Of a stretch of DNA of 43,842 nt, positions 25,931 through 35,129 are shown piece after piece. Numbering within the stretch: position 1 is the stretch's first letter; the number at the start of each line of letters is the position of its first letter. The notes below the pieces were generated by a model. It did no database searches. It was not told where the DNA came from and saw nothing but the letters and a program-made list of their open reading frames with translations. The translations under genes were made by a program, and so were the position numbers. This DNA is from Oscillospiraceae bacterium (GTDB taxonomy: Bacteria; Bacillota; Clostridia; Oscillospirales; Ruminococcaceae), in assembly GCA_017545185.1 (NCBI GenBank), contig JAFWQJ010000024.1:1-43842 (forward strand), in the 5' to 3' direction.

Positions 25931-26004
25931 ATAATGGGGTCTGGGGACAATGTCCCCAGCGGGAAATGGGGCGTAGCCCCATTTCGGATACATCGCGTAG
26001 CGAT
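25931..26004 (-). repeat. hairpin-module intergenic repeat, copy B, in the lon leader
   Basis: Read on the minus strand this matches 11003-11102: ATCGC/GCGAT (26004-25992), AAATGGGGC/GCCCCATTT (25984-25964), CTGGGGAC/GTCCCCAG (25959-25941), then ACCCCATTAT. The loop bases differ (TAC instead of TTC and TCC) but the stems are kept. It lacks the 13 bp module of copy A. It sits inside the transcribed leader of lon and happens to stay open in the lon frame. Confidence 0.8.
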
Positions 26005-26068
26005 ACTTTTATTACCCTTCCCGGCTGCGCACGGGGACGGGGCTTGCCACGGTGCCGCGCAGGGCAGA

Positions 26069-28540
26069 ATGGAACAGAATATGCAGGAGAAAAAACGCAC
26101 GGATGACATCAATGAGCAGGCAGCACCGGAGCAGAACCTGATCCCGGTCGTTGCACTGCGCGGACTGGTCGCGTTCCCGCACATGGTCATTGATTTTGAG
26201 GTGGGACGCACCGAGTCCCGCAAGGCGGTGGATGCCGCATTAAAGGGAGACCGCCGCATCTTTCTGCTCGCGCAGAGAGATGCTTCGGTCACGGAGCCGA
26301 AGGTACGCGACCTTTACCGCGTCGGCGTGATTTGTGAGATCCGTCAGGTCATGCGCGGCCGCGACGGCACCAGAGTGCTCGTCGAGGGACTGGCACGCGC
26401 CAAGGCTGTGAAGCTGTCGCCGCCCGAGGAACGCGAATACTGGGAGGCGGAGTATAAGCCGCTGCCGAATTACGGCAAGAACCGCTCCACGCCGATCGAG
26501 ATGCAGGCGATCGTCAACTCCGTCAAGGAGGAATACGCCGCACACTGCCGGCTCTCCCGCAGGATCCCGCGGGAATTTGCCGAAATGGTGCTGACCGAGG
26601 AAAACGCGCCGCAGCTCTTTGAGGCGATCTGGTCGAATCTCGATTTCGACTATCACGACCGCCAGATCATGCTGGAGGAGGGGAGCCTCTTTCTGCGCCT
26701 GACGCTGCTTTATGCGGTGCTTGTGCGCGAAAATGAGGTGCTCAAGGTCGAGACGGAGCTGCAGTCCGGCGTCCAGATGCGCATTGACCAGAGCCAGCGT
26801 GAGATGTATCTCCGCGAGCAGATGCGCCTGATCTCCGAGGAACTCGGCGACGGCGATACGACCGAGCCGCAGCAGTATCTCGATAAGATCGACAAGCTGA
26901 ACGCCTCCGACGAGGTCAAGGAGAAGCTCCGGAAAGAGGCGAATCAGCTGACAAAAATGCCGTCCGGTTCGCAGGAGGCGTATGTCATCCACAATTATCT
27001 GGATACGGCGCTGTCGCTGCCGTGGGGCGTGACGACAAAGGAAAAGCTCGATATCAACAAGGCTGCTGAACAGCTTGACAAGGATCACTACGGACTGAAG
27101 CGCGTCAAGGAGCGCGTGCTCGAGGCGATGAGCGTTCATGCGATCCAGCCGAAGCTGACGGGACAGATCATCTGTCTGGTCGGCCCGCCCGGCGTCGGCA
27201 AGACGTCCATTGCGCAGTCCGTGGCGAAGTCGCTGGGCAGAAACTATGTCCGCGTGTCGCTCGGCGGCGTGCGCGACGAAGCCGAGATCCGCGGTCACCG
27301 CAAGACCTACGTTGCGGCGATGCCCGGCCGTATCATCGAAGCGATGCGGCAGGCCAAGAGCATGAACCCGCTGATCCTGCTGGACGAGATCGACAAGCTC
27401 TCCGGCGATTTCAAGGGCGATCCGGCAGCCGCGCTGCTGGAAGTGCTCGACAGTGCCCAGAACCATGCGTTCCGCGACCATTTCCTCGAGGTGCCGTTCG
27501 ATCTGTCGCAGGTCATGTTCCTGACGACCGCGAACAATGCCTCGCTGATCCCGGAGCCGCTGTTTGACCGCATGGACGTCATCGAGATCAACTCCTATAC
27601 CCGCGAGGAAAAATTCCGCATCGCGAAGGAGCATCTCATCAAGAAGCAGATCAAGGCGAACGGCCTGAAAGCCGCGCAGATCAAAATTACCGATGCCGCG
27701 CTGTATGATCTGATCGACTACTATACCAAGGAAGCGGGCGTCCGCACACTGGAACGCCGGATCGCGTCGCTCTGCCGGAAATGCGCCAAGACCATTCTCA
27801 GCGAGAACGTCAAGAAGGTGCAGTATACGCCGGAGACGCTGGAAAAGGCACTCGGCCCGCATAAGTATACCGAGGATTACCACACCAAGACCGACGAGGT
27901 CGGCATTGTCAACGGCCTTGCATGGACAAGCGTCGGCGGCGTGCTGATGCCGCTCGAGGTGCTGACCATGGACGGCAAGGGTGAGATCCAGGTGACCGGC
28001 TCGCTCGGCGACGTCATGAAGGAGAGCGCGAAGCTCGCGGTTTCCTATGCGCGTTCCGTCGCGAAGCAGCATGACATCAATCCGGAGCTGTTCAAGACCA
28101 AGGATATCCACATTCATGCACCGGAGGGCGCAGTCCCGAAGGACGGCCCCAGCGCAGGCGTCACGATGCTGACGGCGCTGGTCTCCGCACTGAGCGGCAT
28201 TCCCGTCCGGCACGATATCGCCATGACCGGTGAGATCACGCTGCACGGCAAGGTGCTGCCAATCGGCGGGCTTGTGGAAAAGTCCATGGCTGCGTATAAA
28301 AACGGCATTTTTACCGTGCTGATCCCTGCGGGCAATGTGCCGGATCTGGCAGAGCTGGACGAGACCGTGCGGGAGGCGATCCGCTTCATTCCGTGTGAAA
28401 CGGTCGAGACGGTGCTGGAGACTGCGCTGATCCCGCCGCATTACGATACCAAGCTGGAGCCGCTGCTCGAGGACGAGGCGCAGAAGCTGGCGCTCTCCCC
28501 GATCGCGATGCCCAGAAAGCGCAATACCGTCAAGGTGTAA
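26069..28540 (+). CDS. lon: Lon ATP-dependent protease
   Basis: The 823-residue protein has the Lon substrate-binding domain (LIPVVALRGLVAFPHMVIDF), Walker A GPPGVGKT (K378), Walker B LILLDEIDK, and the C-terminal serine-lysine protease domain with S695 in DGPSAGVTM and K738 in GGLVEKSMAAYK. The start is uncertain: ATG at 26069 and at 26081 both give normal Lon N-termini with weak ribosome sites, while the frame is open back to 25889 through the hairpin repeat. It belongs to the tig-clpP-clpX-lon-engB block. Overall length and motifs are normal. Confidence 0.96.
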   Translation: MEQNMQEKKRTDDINEQAAPEQNLIPVVALRGLVAFPHMVIDFEVGRTESRKAVDAALKGDRRIFLLAQRDASVTEPKVRDLYRVGVICEIRQVMRGRDGTRVLVEGLARAKAVKLSPPEEREYWEAEYKPLPNYGKNRSTPIEMQAIVNSVKEEYAAHCRLSRRIPREFAEMVLTEENAPQLFEAIWSNLDFDYHDRQIMLEEGSLFLRLTLLYAVLVRENEVLKVETELQSGVQMRIDQSQREMYLREQMRLISEELGDGDTTEPQQYLDKIDKLNASDEVKEKLRKEANQLTKMPSGSQEAYVIHNYLDTALSLPWGVTTKEKLDINKAAEQLDKDHYGLKRVKERVLEAMSVHAIQPKLTGQIICLVGPPGVGKTSIAQSVAKSLGRNYVRVSLGGVRDEAEIRGHRKTYVAAMPGRIIEAMRQAKSMNPLILLDEIDKLSGDFKGDPAAALLEVLDSAQNHAFRDHFLEVPFDLSQVMFLTTANNASLIPEPLFDRMDVIEINSYTREEKFRIAKEHLIKKQIKANGLKAAQIKITDAALYDLIDYYTKEAGVRTLERRIASLCRKCAKTILSENVKKVQYTPETLEKALGPHKYTEDYHTKTDEVGIVNGLAWTSVGGVLMPLEVLTMDGKGEIQVTGSLGDVMKESAKLAVSYARSVAKQHDINPELFKTKDIHIHAPEGAVPKDGPSAGVTMLTALVSALSGIPVRHDIAMTGEITLHGKVLPIGGLVEKSMAAYKNGIFTVLIPAGNVPDLAELDETVREAIRFIPCETVETVLETALIPPHYDTKLEPLLEDEAQKLALSPIAMPRKRNTVKV

Positions 28541-28559
28541 GACAGGGAGGTGAACGGTC

Positions 28560-29165
28560 TTGAACTGGAATACCGCGGAATTTACCGCAGCCTACGGTCT
28601 GGCGAGCCAGCTCCCGAAGTGCAGATGCCCGGAGGTTGCCTTTGCGGGACGCTCCAATGTCGGCAAATCCACGCTGATCAACAAGCTGTTCCAGCGGAAG
28701 AATCTCGCGCGGGTCAGTTCGGTGCCGGGCAAGACCGCCACGATCAATTTTTATCAGTGCGGGCATGTGACCTTTGCGGACCTGCCGGGCTACGGCTATG
28801 CGAAGCGGTCGAAGTCCGAGCTGAAACGCTGGCAGGAGCTCATCAATGCGTATTTGCAGGACGAGCGCGACCTGAGAGCCGTGCTGCTGCTGATCGACAT
28901 GCGGCATCCGCCGACTGCGAATGATCTGCAGATGGTCGATTTCCTGATCGACACGGAAATGCCGTTCGCGATCGTGCTGACGAAGGCCGACAAGCTCAAC
29001 AAGACAGAGCGTGCGGCGCGTCTGGCTGCGCTGCCGGACGAGCTGCCGCAGTATGATGACCTGAACGTGACAGTGTTTTCCTCTGTGACCGGGGAGGGCG
29101 TCGAGCCGCTCCGTGCGCTGATCGAGGAGATCACGGAGGAAGTGCCGCCGGATGATCCGGAATGA
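28560..29165 (+). CDS. engB: EngB (YsxC/YihA) ribosome biogenesis GTPase
   Basis: EngB is required for 50S subunit assembly. The 201-residue protein has G1 GRSNVGKS (residues 30-37), the T-rich G2 region KTATINFY, G3 DLPGYGYAK and G4 TKAD. The likely start is TTG at 28560, 7 bp after GGGAGGTGA; no ATG is available near the expected N-terminus. It follows lon by 19 bp, the usual neighbour in Firmicutes. Confidence 0.95.
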   Translation: MNWNTAEFTAAYGLASQLPKCRCPEVAFAGRSNVGKSTLINKLFQRKNLARVSSVPGKTATINFYQCGHVTFADLPGYGYAKRSKSELKRWQELINAYLQDERDLRAVLLLIDMRHPPTANDLQMVDFLIDTEMPFAIVLTKADKLNKTERAARLAALPDELPQYDDLNVTVFSSVTGEGVEPLRALIEEITEEVPPDDPE

Positions 29166-29209
29166 GGGCTCTGTGCTCAGACGCCCGCCGGATTCCCGTT
29201 ATGTGTATG

Positions 29210-29247
29210 AAAAAGGACGCTGATGCGATGCATTCAGCGTCCTTTTG
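29210..29247. terminator. bidirectional terminator between engB and nadC (GGACGC family)
   Basis: AAAAGGACGCTGA pairs perfectly with TCAGCGTCCTTTT (13 bp) around a 10-base loop. It lies between convergent genes and has T runs on both strands. It shares the GGACGC stem with terminators at 11115 and 35130. Confidence 0.88.
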
Positions 29248-29346
29248 TGTTTGTCGTTATATTGCCGGCGGTTCTCATAATTGGGAGAAGAAATGCCAAA
29301 GAAGCCGCTCCGCGGCGTGTACCGCGAAAAATGGGAGTGCTCCGCT

Positions 29347-30216
29347 TCAGGTCTCCGGAGGGATTTGCCTGCAGACGCTGTCTGCCCACTTCATGGAGAT
29401 GTCGAAGGCTTTGACGCTGTGGGTCAGGGCACCGATCGAAATGATATCCACGCCGGTTTCCGCAACGCCGCGCAGCGTGTCATGCGTAATGCCGCCCGAT
29501 GCTTCCAGCATTGCACGGCCGTCCGTGATGCGCACAGCCTCGCGCATGGTGTCGTTGTCCATGTTATCAAGCATGATGATATCCGCCTTTGCTTCGAGCG
29601 CCTCGCGGAGCTCGTCCAGCGTGCGTACTTCGACCTCAATGCGGACCATGTGCCCGATATGCTGCCGGAGCTGCGTGATCGCCGGGAGAATGCCGCCGCA
29701 GGCGTCAATGTGATTGTCTTTCAGCATCGCGCCGTCGGAGAGATTGAACCGGTGATTCTTGCCGCCGCCGCAGCGTACCGCATATTTCTGCATGGCGCGG
29801 ATGCCGACCATGCACTTGCGCGTGTCTGCGATCGACGCATTCGTGCCCGCAACGATATCCACGCATCTGCGCGTTTCCGTTGCAATGCCGGAGAGATGCT
29901 GCAGCAGATTCAGCGCGGTGCGTTCACCTTTCAGGAGCGTTCGGGTTCTGCCGTGCATCGTCGCGAGAATGTCGCCGTATTTCACTCTGTCGCCGTCCTT
30001 TGCCTGCGCCGTGAAGCTGACGCCCTCACCGGCCAGCGCAAAGACCCGCTCCGCGATCTCCATGCCGCAGAGCACGCCCTCGTCCTTTGCCATGAGATAG
30101 GCGTCGGATTCATGCGCTTCGTCCAGCAGAAAATCGCTCGTGATATCCATTCCGGTGATGTCCTCGTGCAGCGCACGGAGGATCACCTCGTCAACATAAG
30201 AACGCAGCAGCTCCAT
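29347..30216 (-). CDS. nadC: nicotinate-nucleotide diphosphorylase (quinolinate phosphoribosyltransferase)
   Basis: NadC converts quinolinate and PRPP to nicotinate mononucleotide. The 289-residue protein begins MELLRSYVDEVILRALHEDI and has LKGERTALNLLQHLSGIAT, ADTRKCMVGIRAMQKYAV, RCGGGKNHRFNLSDGAMLKDNHI and the late ISIGALTHS segment, all family hallmarks. Its ATG overlaps the nadB stop by one base (TAATG), so the two are coupled. Start 30216 is set by GGAGC upstream and that overlap. Confidence 0.96.
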   Translation of the reverse strand: MELLRSYVDEVILRALHEDITGMDITSDFLLDEAHESDAYLMAKDEGVLCGMEIAERVFALAGEGVSFTAQAKDGDRVKYGDILATMHGRTRTLLKGERTALNLLQHLSGIATETRRCVDIVAGTNASIADTRKCMVGIRAMQKYAVRCGGGKNHRFNLSDGAMLKDNHIDACGGILPAITQLRQHIGHMVRIEVEVRTLDELREALEAKADIIMLDNMDNDTMREAVRITDGRAMLEASGGITHDTLRGVAETGVDIISIGALTHSVKAFDISMKWADSVCRQIPPET

Positions 30217-31676
30217 TACAGTTGCTCCTCCAGAATCAGGTATGCGCAGGTCGCCTGCGACTTGGCTTCGAGATAATCGAGATCCATTTTCCAGTCCTCG
30301 CACGCGATGAGCTGGATCAGCTCGGTGACGCGCTCGTAGGCCTTATGCATATTTTCGGTATTCGGGATGACGAAATAGTTTTCCTGCAGAATTTTCCGCA
30401 ACTCCGTGCGGATGCCGTGCGGGATCGGCTCGGTCGCTGTGACCGGCTTGAATTCGCCGTGTACAAAGCGCGGGTTGATATCCGCGGCCTCTCTTGCGAT
30501 CTCCTGTGCGGCGCGGCGGGAAAAGACCAGTGCCTCCAGCAGACTGTTGCTTGCCAGACGGTTGTTGCCGTGCACGCCGGTATGCGCACATTCGCCGCAG
30601 GCATAGAGCCGGTCTACGCGGGTCTGCGCATTGGAGTTGACGTCGATGCCGCCCATTAAGTAATGCTGGCAGGGGTAGATCGGCACAGGTTCCTTTGTCA
30701 GGTCATAGCCCTGTTCCAGCAGCTTGTTATAGATCTTCGGGAATCGCGCCTTGACGACCTCCGGATCCTCATGCGAGATATCGAGCCAGAAATCCTTGGA
30801 GCCGGTGCGCTGGCTCTCGAGAATGATCGCATGGGAAACGACGTCACGCGGGGCAAGCTCCAGACGGTCGTCGTACCGCTGCATGAAGCGCTCCATGTTG
30901 CAGTTGCGCAGATAGGCACCCTCGCCGCGGACGGCCTCGGAGATGAGGAAGCATTCGCGGGTGTGCTTGTTGTTGAACGCCGTCGGGTGGAACTGGATCA
31001 GGCTGAGATTCTTGATGCGCGCACCCAGCTCATAGGCGATGCGGATGCCGTCGCCGGTCGCGATCGCGGAATTTGTTGTGTACTCATACACGCGCCCGAT
31101 GCCGCCGGTCGCCATGATGAGGAAGTGGCAGTCCACGGATGTGAGCGCCCCGTCGCGCAGCAGCTCCACGGAGAAGCCGGTCTCGGTCTGCACGGCGCGG
31201 CTCATGACGGTAAACTCGGAGATCGTCACATTCGGCAGATTGCGCGTCTGTGCGAGCAGTCCGCGGAGGATCTCCGCGCCGGTGGAATCGCGGTAATGGA
31301 AGATGCGTCTGCGGCAGTGACCGCCCTCAAGCGTGCGGTCGTAGTCGCCGTCCGCGCCGCGGTCAAATTCCACGCCGTATTCGACGAGCTGTTCAATATC
31401 CTGTGCAGCCTCGGAAACGAGGATCTGCAGCGTCTTGGGGTTGTTCGTGAATGCACCTGCAATGCGGGTATCATTCGCGTGCAGCTCAATGTTGTCGCCG
31501 GGAGAGTTCCACACACCGGCGATGCCGCCCTGTGCCAGTGCCGAGTTGCAGAGGGTTGCCTCCCGCTTGGCCAGCAGCAGAACGCGCAGGTTGGAAGGCA
31601 GGTGCAGTGCGGCATAGCAGCCCGCTGCTCCGGCGCCCGCAATGACAACGTCATAGTTTTGTTCGAGATTCACCAT
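30216..31676 (-). CDS. nadB: L-aspartate oxidase
   Basis: NadB oxidises aspartate to iminoaspartate using FAD, the first step of de novo NAD synthesis. The 486-residue protein has the FAD-binding GAGAAG motif (residues 14-19), SALAQGGIAG, the HYRDSTGAEILRGL segment, IQFHPTAF, SEAVRGEGAYLRN and the FAD-binding GECAHTGVHGNNRLASNSLLE region (GVHGNNRLASNS is diagnostic). In anaerobes fumarate is the likely electron acceptor. AAAGGAGC precedes the ATG. The usual partner nadA is not present in this window. Confidence 0.95.
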   Translation of the reverse strand: MVNLEQNYDVVIAGAGAAGCYAALHLPSNLRVLLLAKREATLCNSALAQGGIAGVWNSPGDNIELHANDTRIAGAFTNNPKTLQILVSEAAQDIEQLVEYGVEFDRGADGDYDRTLEGGHCRRRIFHYRDSTGAEILRGLLAQTRNLPNVTISEFTVMSRAVQTETGFSVELLRDGALTSVDCHFLIMATGGIGRVYEYTTNSAIATGDGIRIAYELGARIKNLSLIQFHPTAFNNKHTRECFLISEAVRGEGAYLRNCNMERFMQRYDDRLELAPRDVVSHAIILESQRTGSKDFWLDISHEDPEVVKARFPKIYNKLLEQGYDLTKEPVPIYPCQHYLMGGIDVNSNAQTRVDRLYACGECAHTGVHGNNRLASNSLLEALVFSRRAAQEIAREAADINPRFVHGEFKPVTATEPIPHGIRTELRKILQENYFVIPNTENMHKAYERVTELIQLIACEDWKMDLDYLEAKSQATCAYLILEEQL

Positions 31677-31709
31677 AGGAATGGCTCCTTTGACTTCAAA
31701 AGTACCTAT

Positions 31710-31738
31710 ATTATATCATATTACAGGCAAAATTTCAA
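31710..31738 (-). promoter_or_regulatory. promoter of nadB-nadC
   Basis: On the minus strand TTGAAA (31738-31733) and TATAAT (31715-31710) are separated by 17 bp, 34 bp upstream of the nadB start. I do not recognise a specific NAD repressor site in the short interval. Confidence 0.75.
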
Positions 31739-31891
31739 TGGAGCAGGGCGAAAAAATAAAAGATTTGCTGCATGGGAGAAAAAATGCGGCGGAGCTGTAA
31801 CCTTTTTGTCCGTTTCCTGTTCTGATAGACAGAGGACACTGCATTGTGCGCAATTTGAACCGGCGATCAAACAGGAAAAGGAGAATGCGCG

Positions 31892-32923
31892 ATGAAAAAG
31901 ATCATGAAACGAATCACGGCTTTACTGACCTGTGCAGCGATGCTCAGTTCCGCTGCTGCTCTGCAGGCAAATGCGTGGGGACTGCGAAAAACAGGATTTG
32001 ATCCGCAGGACGCATGCGACGATAAGGGGATGCTCGGGTTTACCGGAGATTATTTTGTAGCATGCGGCGGAAACCGGAACGACGTGCCCGGTACTGAATA
32101 CGATTATGATTATGACAATACATATAATATTGATGTGTACAAGCCGCGCAGAGACTGCATTTCATTTGTGCTGCGTCCCGGTCTGAACACAGAGGAAGCC
32201 GAGGCAAGCGCACGGAAGATCGTACAGAAATACTATCCGGATGCGGCGACGAAGAAGCTTGTCAGATCTGACGGCTGTTCCGAACGGTGTACGCGTACCA
32301 TGCATCTTTTTGACTTAACGGAAAATGCGGGATCCGCCGAACTGGCAGATTCGCTCATGCGCGATCTTGCCGCGGAAGGACTCATCTGCGAATACTATAC
32401 ATGGGGAGAGAATGCACGCCGTTTTTACGGAAAGCTCGGCTTTACGCGCTTTGATGGACAGTATGCATGTAAGTACACGCTTGAAGATGATGATGATCTT
32501 GATGCAGTGGAACAGTTCCTGACAGAGCATGATCTGAACTGTACAATAAAAGCGTACCCCAGAGAAAATGCGATCGGATCATTCTATGTCATTCTGAACG
32601 GAAAGCGGACATTCCGCGAACTGTTTGATGTCGCGGCGGCACTTTATGAAGCGTTCGGATACATGATGTGGTTTATTCAGCCGCAGGATATGTGGGAGCC
32701 GTATGAATACTTCCAGAACTCGCTTGCACTGCTCGGCGACGTCAATCTGGATTGCTCCGTAGATGTTTCGGATGCTGTCCTCACAGCACGGTATATTTCG
32801 GAGGACAGCGAGGCAGCACTCACGGAATGCGGCCTCGGCAATGCGGACACAAATGAAGACGGAACGGTCACGCTCGATGACGTTATGCTGCTGCTTCAAT
32901 ATCTTGCCAAGAAAATCTCATAA
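31892..32923 (+). CDS. secreted dockerin protein with unknown N-terminal domain
   Basis: The 343-residue protein has a signal peptide (Lys/Arg start, hydrophobic core, cleavage near ANA at residue 28), an unrecognised region (about 30-275), and a C-terminal type I dockerin (about 282-341). The dockerin shows two calcium-loop repeats: GDVNLDCSVDVSDAVLTARY and GNADTNEDGTVTLDDVMLLL. The unknown region holds two stretches of similar helix/strand pattern and several cysteines. AGGAGAATGCGCG precedes the ATG. Base composition is lower in GC than neighbouring housekeeping genes. A role in a cellulosome or on the cell surface follows from the dockerin; catalytic activity is not evident. Confidence 0.85.
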   Translation: MKKIMKRITALLTCAAMLSSAAALQANAWGLRKTGFDPQDACDDKGMLGFTGDYFVACGGNRNDVPGTEYDYDYDNTYNIDVYKPRRDCISFVLRPGLNTEEAEASARKIVQKYYPDAATKKLVRSDGCSERCTRTMHLFDLTENAGSAELADSLMRDLAAEGLICEYYTWGENARRFYGKLGFTRFDGQYACKYTLEDDDDLDAVEQFLTEHDLNCTIKAYPRENAIGSFYVILNGKRTFRELFDVAAALYEAFGYMMWFIQPQDMWEPYEYFQNSLALLGDVNLDCSVDVSDAVLTARYISEDSEAALTECGLGNADTNEDGTVTLDDVMLLLQYLAKKIS

Positions 32924-32932
32924 CATCCTTCG

Positions 32933-32975
32933 CAAAACGCCTCCCGCTCTGCCTGACGGAACGGGGGGCGTTTTG
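32933..32975 (+). terminator. terminator after the dockerin gene
   Basis: AAAACGCCTCCCG pairs with CGGGGGGCGTTTT around about 17 bases. It follows the stop at 32923 closely. Confidence 0.8.
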
Positions 32976-33004
32976 TCGAAATAATACGCTTAAATTTCTC
33001 CTGC

Positions 33005-33033
33005 TTGACACCCCTGACAGAGTATGCTATACT
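33005..33033 (+). promoter_or_regulatory. promoter of the first esterase gene
   Basis: TTGACA (33005-33010) and TATACT (33028-33033) are separated by 17 bp, 77 bp upstream of the start at 33111. Confidence 0.85.
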
Positions 33034-33110
33034 GAAAATGTATCAACACCCCCCTCTCTCCGGATGTGTCAGCAGACATGTCCGTACAACAAAGTTCAGG
33101 AGAAAATGCG

Positions 33111-34667
33111 ATGAAAAAACGAACGGCGATTCTGACGGCGCTGCTGCTTGCTGCGGGCAGCGCGATGCCCGTCCGTGCGGCAGATACCGAGCTGCTGCGG
33201 GCAGATTTTGAGAGCGGACTTTCCGGCTGGGAATCCCGCGGCGGCGCAAGCGTTGCAGTCTCCGCGGATGCAGCCGCAGAGGGTTCCGCATCCGCAGCCG
33301 TGACGGACCGCTCGGCGGCATGGAACGGGATTTCGTATGCAGTCGGCAGCAAATGTCCGGCGGGTACCTGCATCAGCGTGCAGGCACAGGTCATGCAACG
33401 CTCCGGCGAAAGCGTGCATTTCAAAATGACGATGCAGTATCAGAGCGGCGGGCAGGCGGTCTACGACACCTTTGCCGAGGGCGATGCCGCATCCGGCGAA
33501 TGGACAAAGCTTTCTGCGGAGAGCTACACGGTGCCGCAGGGAACTGACCCCGTGCTGTATTTTGAGACCGACACCGCGACCTGTGATTTTTATCTGGACG
33601 ACGTTGTCATCACGCGGATCGGCGCGGCCGTTCTGCCGTCGGGCAATTTCAGAAAGGGCGACGCAGACCACAGCGGAAAGGTCGAAAAAGCGGATGCCGA
33701 AGCGCTCCGTGATTATCTGCTCGGCAAAGACAGCGCCGTCGGCAAGGACGCTGCCGATCTGGACGGCGACGGCGTGCTGACCGCGAAGGATCTCTCCGGA
33801 TTAAAGGATCTGCTGCTGAATCCGCCTGCGGAGCCGGAGCATGATACGGATTATATGTCCAAGGTGCGCGACCAGATCAGCACGAATGTGCCGCAGTCGA
33901 TCCAGCGGAATGCAGGCGGCAAGCTGGAGCACATCACCTATTTCTCCCAGACGGCGAACCGCAATAAGGGCGCGAATGTCTGGATGCCGCCGGGGTATGA
34001 CACATCCGAGCAGTATCCGGTGCTCTATGTCAACCACGGCTACGGCGGCGACGAAAACACGATGGCCAACAGCAGCGCGATCCGGGAAATGGCGACGAAT
34101 CTGATCCAGAGCGGCGACGCGGTGCCGATGATCATTGTGTTCACGGATCAGTATTCCGACCCGGCGCACCAGAAGCAGACCGGCAACGGTCAGGCGGACG
34201 TTCCGGGCTATGACTTATTTGTCGAGGATATGCCGGGCAGCCTGATGCCGTATATCGAATCACATTATCCGGTCAAGACTGGCCGTGAATACACCGCGAT
34301 CTCGGGCTTTTCGATGGGCGGCAGAGAATCGCTGTATATCGGCATGAAGTGCTGCGACAAGATCGGCTATATCGGCGCGGCGGCACCGGCACCGGGCATC
34401 TTCCGGACAAAGGATCAGTTCATGGATCACCCGGGCGTCATGACCAAGGACGAGATCCGGATCGACCCGCCGTATTCGCCGTATCTGCTGCTGATCGCGG
34501 GCGGCACGAGCGACAACATGGTCAACGATTTCCCGGAGCAGTATCACAAGCTGTTCACGGAGCACGGCACGGAGAATATCTTTATGCCGGTACCGGGCGG
34601 CGGTCATGACGACAGCACGGTCATTCCGCTGATGTACAATTTCATCCGCCTGATCTTCAAAGCCTAG
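33111..34667 (+). CDS. secreted CBM-dockerin-CE1 esterase (feruloyl/acetyl esterase type), copy 1
   Basis: The ATG at 33111 follows AGGAGA. The 518-residue product has a signal peptide (about residues 1-23), a beta-sandwich carbohydrate-binding region of CBM4/9 or CBM22 type (FESGLSGWESRGG, then DFYLDDVVI near 165), an internal type I dockerin (183-241, GDADHSGKVEKADAEAL and DLDGDGVLTAKDLSGL), and a CE1 alpha/beta-hydrolase (about 250-518). The nucleophile is S401 in GFSMGG and the likely histidine is H499 in GGGHDDS. It would cleave ester side chains from xylan while docked on a scaffold. Domain order matches its neighbour at 35492, so the two are paralogs. Confidence 0.9.
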   Translation: MKKRTAILTALLLAAGSAMPVRAADTELLRADFESGLSGWESRGGASVAVSADAAAEGSASAAVTDRSAAWNGISYAVGSKCPAGTCISVQAQVMQRSGESVHFKMTMQYQSGGQAVYDTFAEGDAASGEWTKLSAESYTVPQGTDPVLYFETDTATCDFYLDDVVITRIGAAVLPSGNFRKGDADHSGKVEKADAEALRDYLLGKDSAVGKDAADLDGDGVLTAKDLSGLKDLLLNPPAEPEHDTDYMSKVRDQISTNVPQSIQRNAGGKLEHITYFSQTANRNKGANVWMPPGYDTSEQYPVLYVNHGYGGDENTMANSSAIREMATNLIQSGDAVPMIIVFTDQYSDPAHQKQTGNGQADVPGYDLFVEDMPGSLMPYIESHYPVKTGREYTAISGFSMGGRESLYIGMKCCDKIGYIGAAAPAPGIFRTKDQFMDHPGVMTKDEIRIDPPYSPYLLLIAGGTSDNMVNDFPEQYHKLFTEHGTENIFMPVPGGGHDDSTVIPLMYNFIRLIFKA

Positions 34668-34760
34668 CGCGGAGCCCGCGCTGGCGTTTCCCTTCGGAGA
34701 CGGTGAGCGGAGAACTCCCAACATTCGCAACGCACGCCGCGGGTGTTGCTGTGAATACTG

Positions 34761-34806
34761 CCGGTCAGGTGGTAGGCTAACCGTTTGCAGCCTCATAAAA
34801 GTTTCG
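34761..34806 (+). repeat. 46-bp dispersed repeat, copy 2
   Basis: This block matches 11151-11196 at about 41 of 46 positions in the same orientation. It lies just before the hairpin array, whereas copy 1 lies just after a GGACGC terminator. Confidence 0.75.
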
Positions 34807-35129
34807 GCCAAGCCTTTTTAAAGGCTTGCAGAGTCCAGAGGCAGAGCCTCTGGTCGCCGTCCGCAGACGGCGAAACTCCCCAGCGTCAGGCGCACCGCAA
34901 GGGTGAATTTCAAAAACGCTCCGGGGGAGCGTTTTTGAAAGAGGGACGCCCTGTAAGAGAGGGCGTCCCTAGGCGGATTGCAGAGCAATCCGCGACGCCT
35001 GTTCCGCGCATGAGCAACATCAGTTGCGATGAGCGAAACAGGCAGGTTTCCAAAGGGCGGGAGCCCTTGGGGTGCGTGCGGGCAGTGCCCGCCTCTGCCG
35101 GTGCGGAAGCTTGACGGAACTGAACATGC

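Noticed and set aside
29281-30276. Plus-strand open frame opposite nadC
   Set aside because: It lacks recognisable motifs and covers the well-supported nadC gene on the minus strand.
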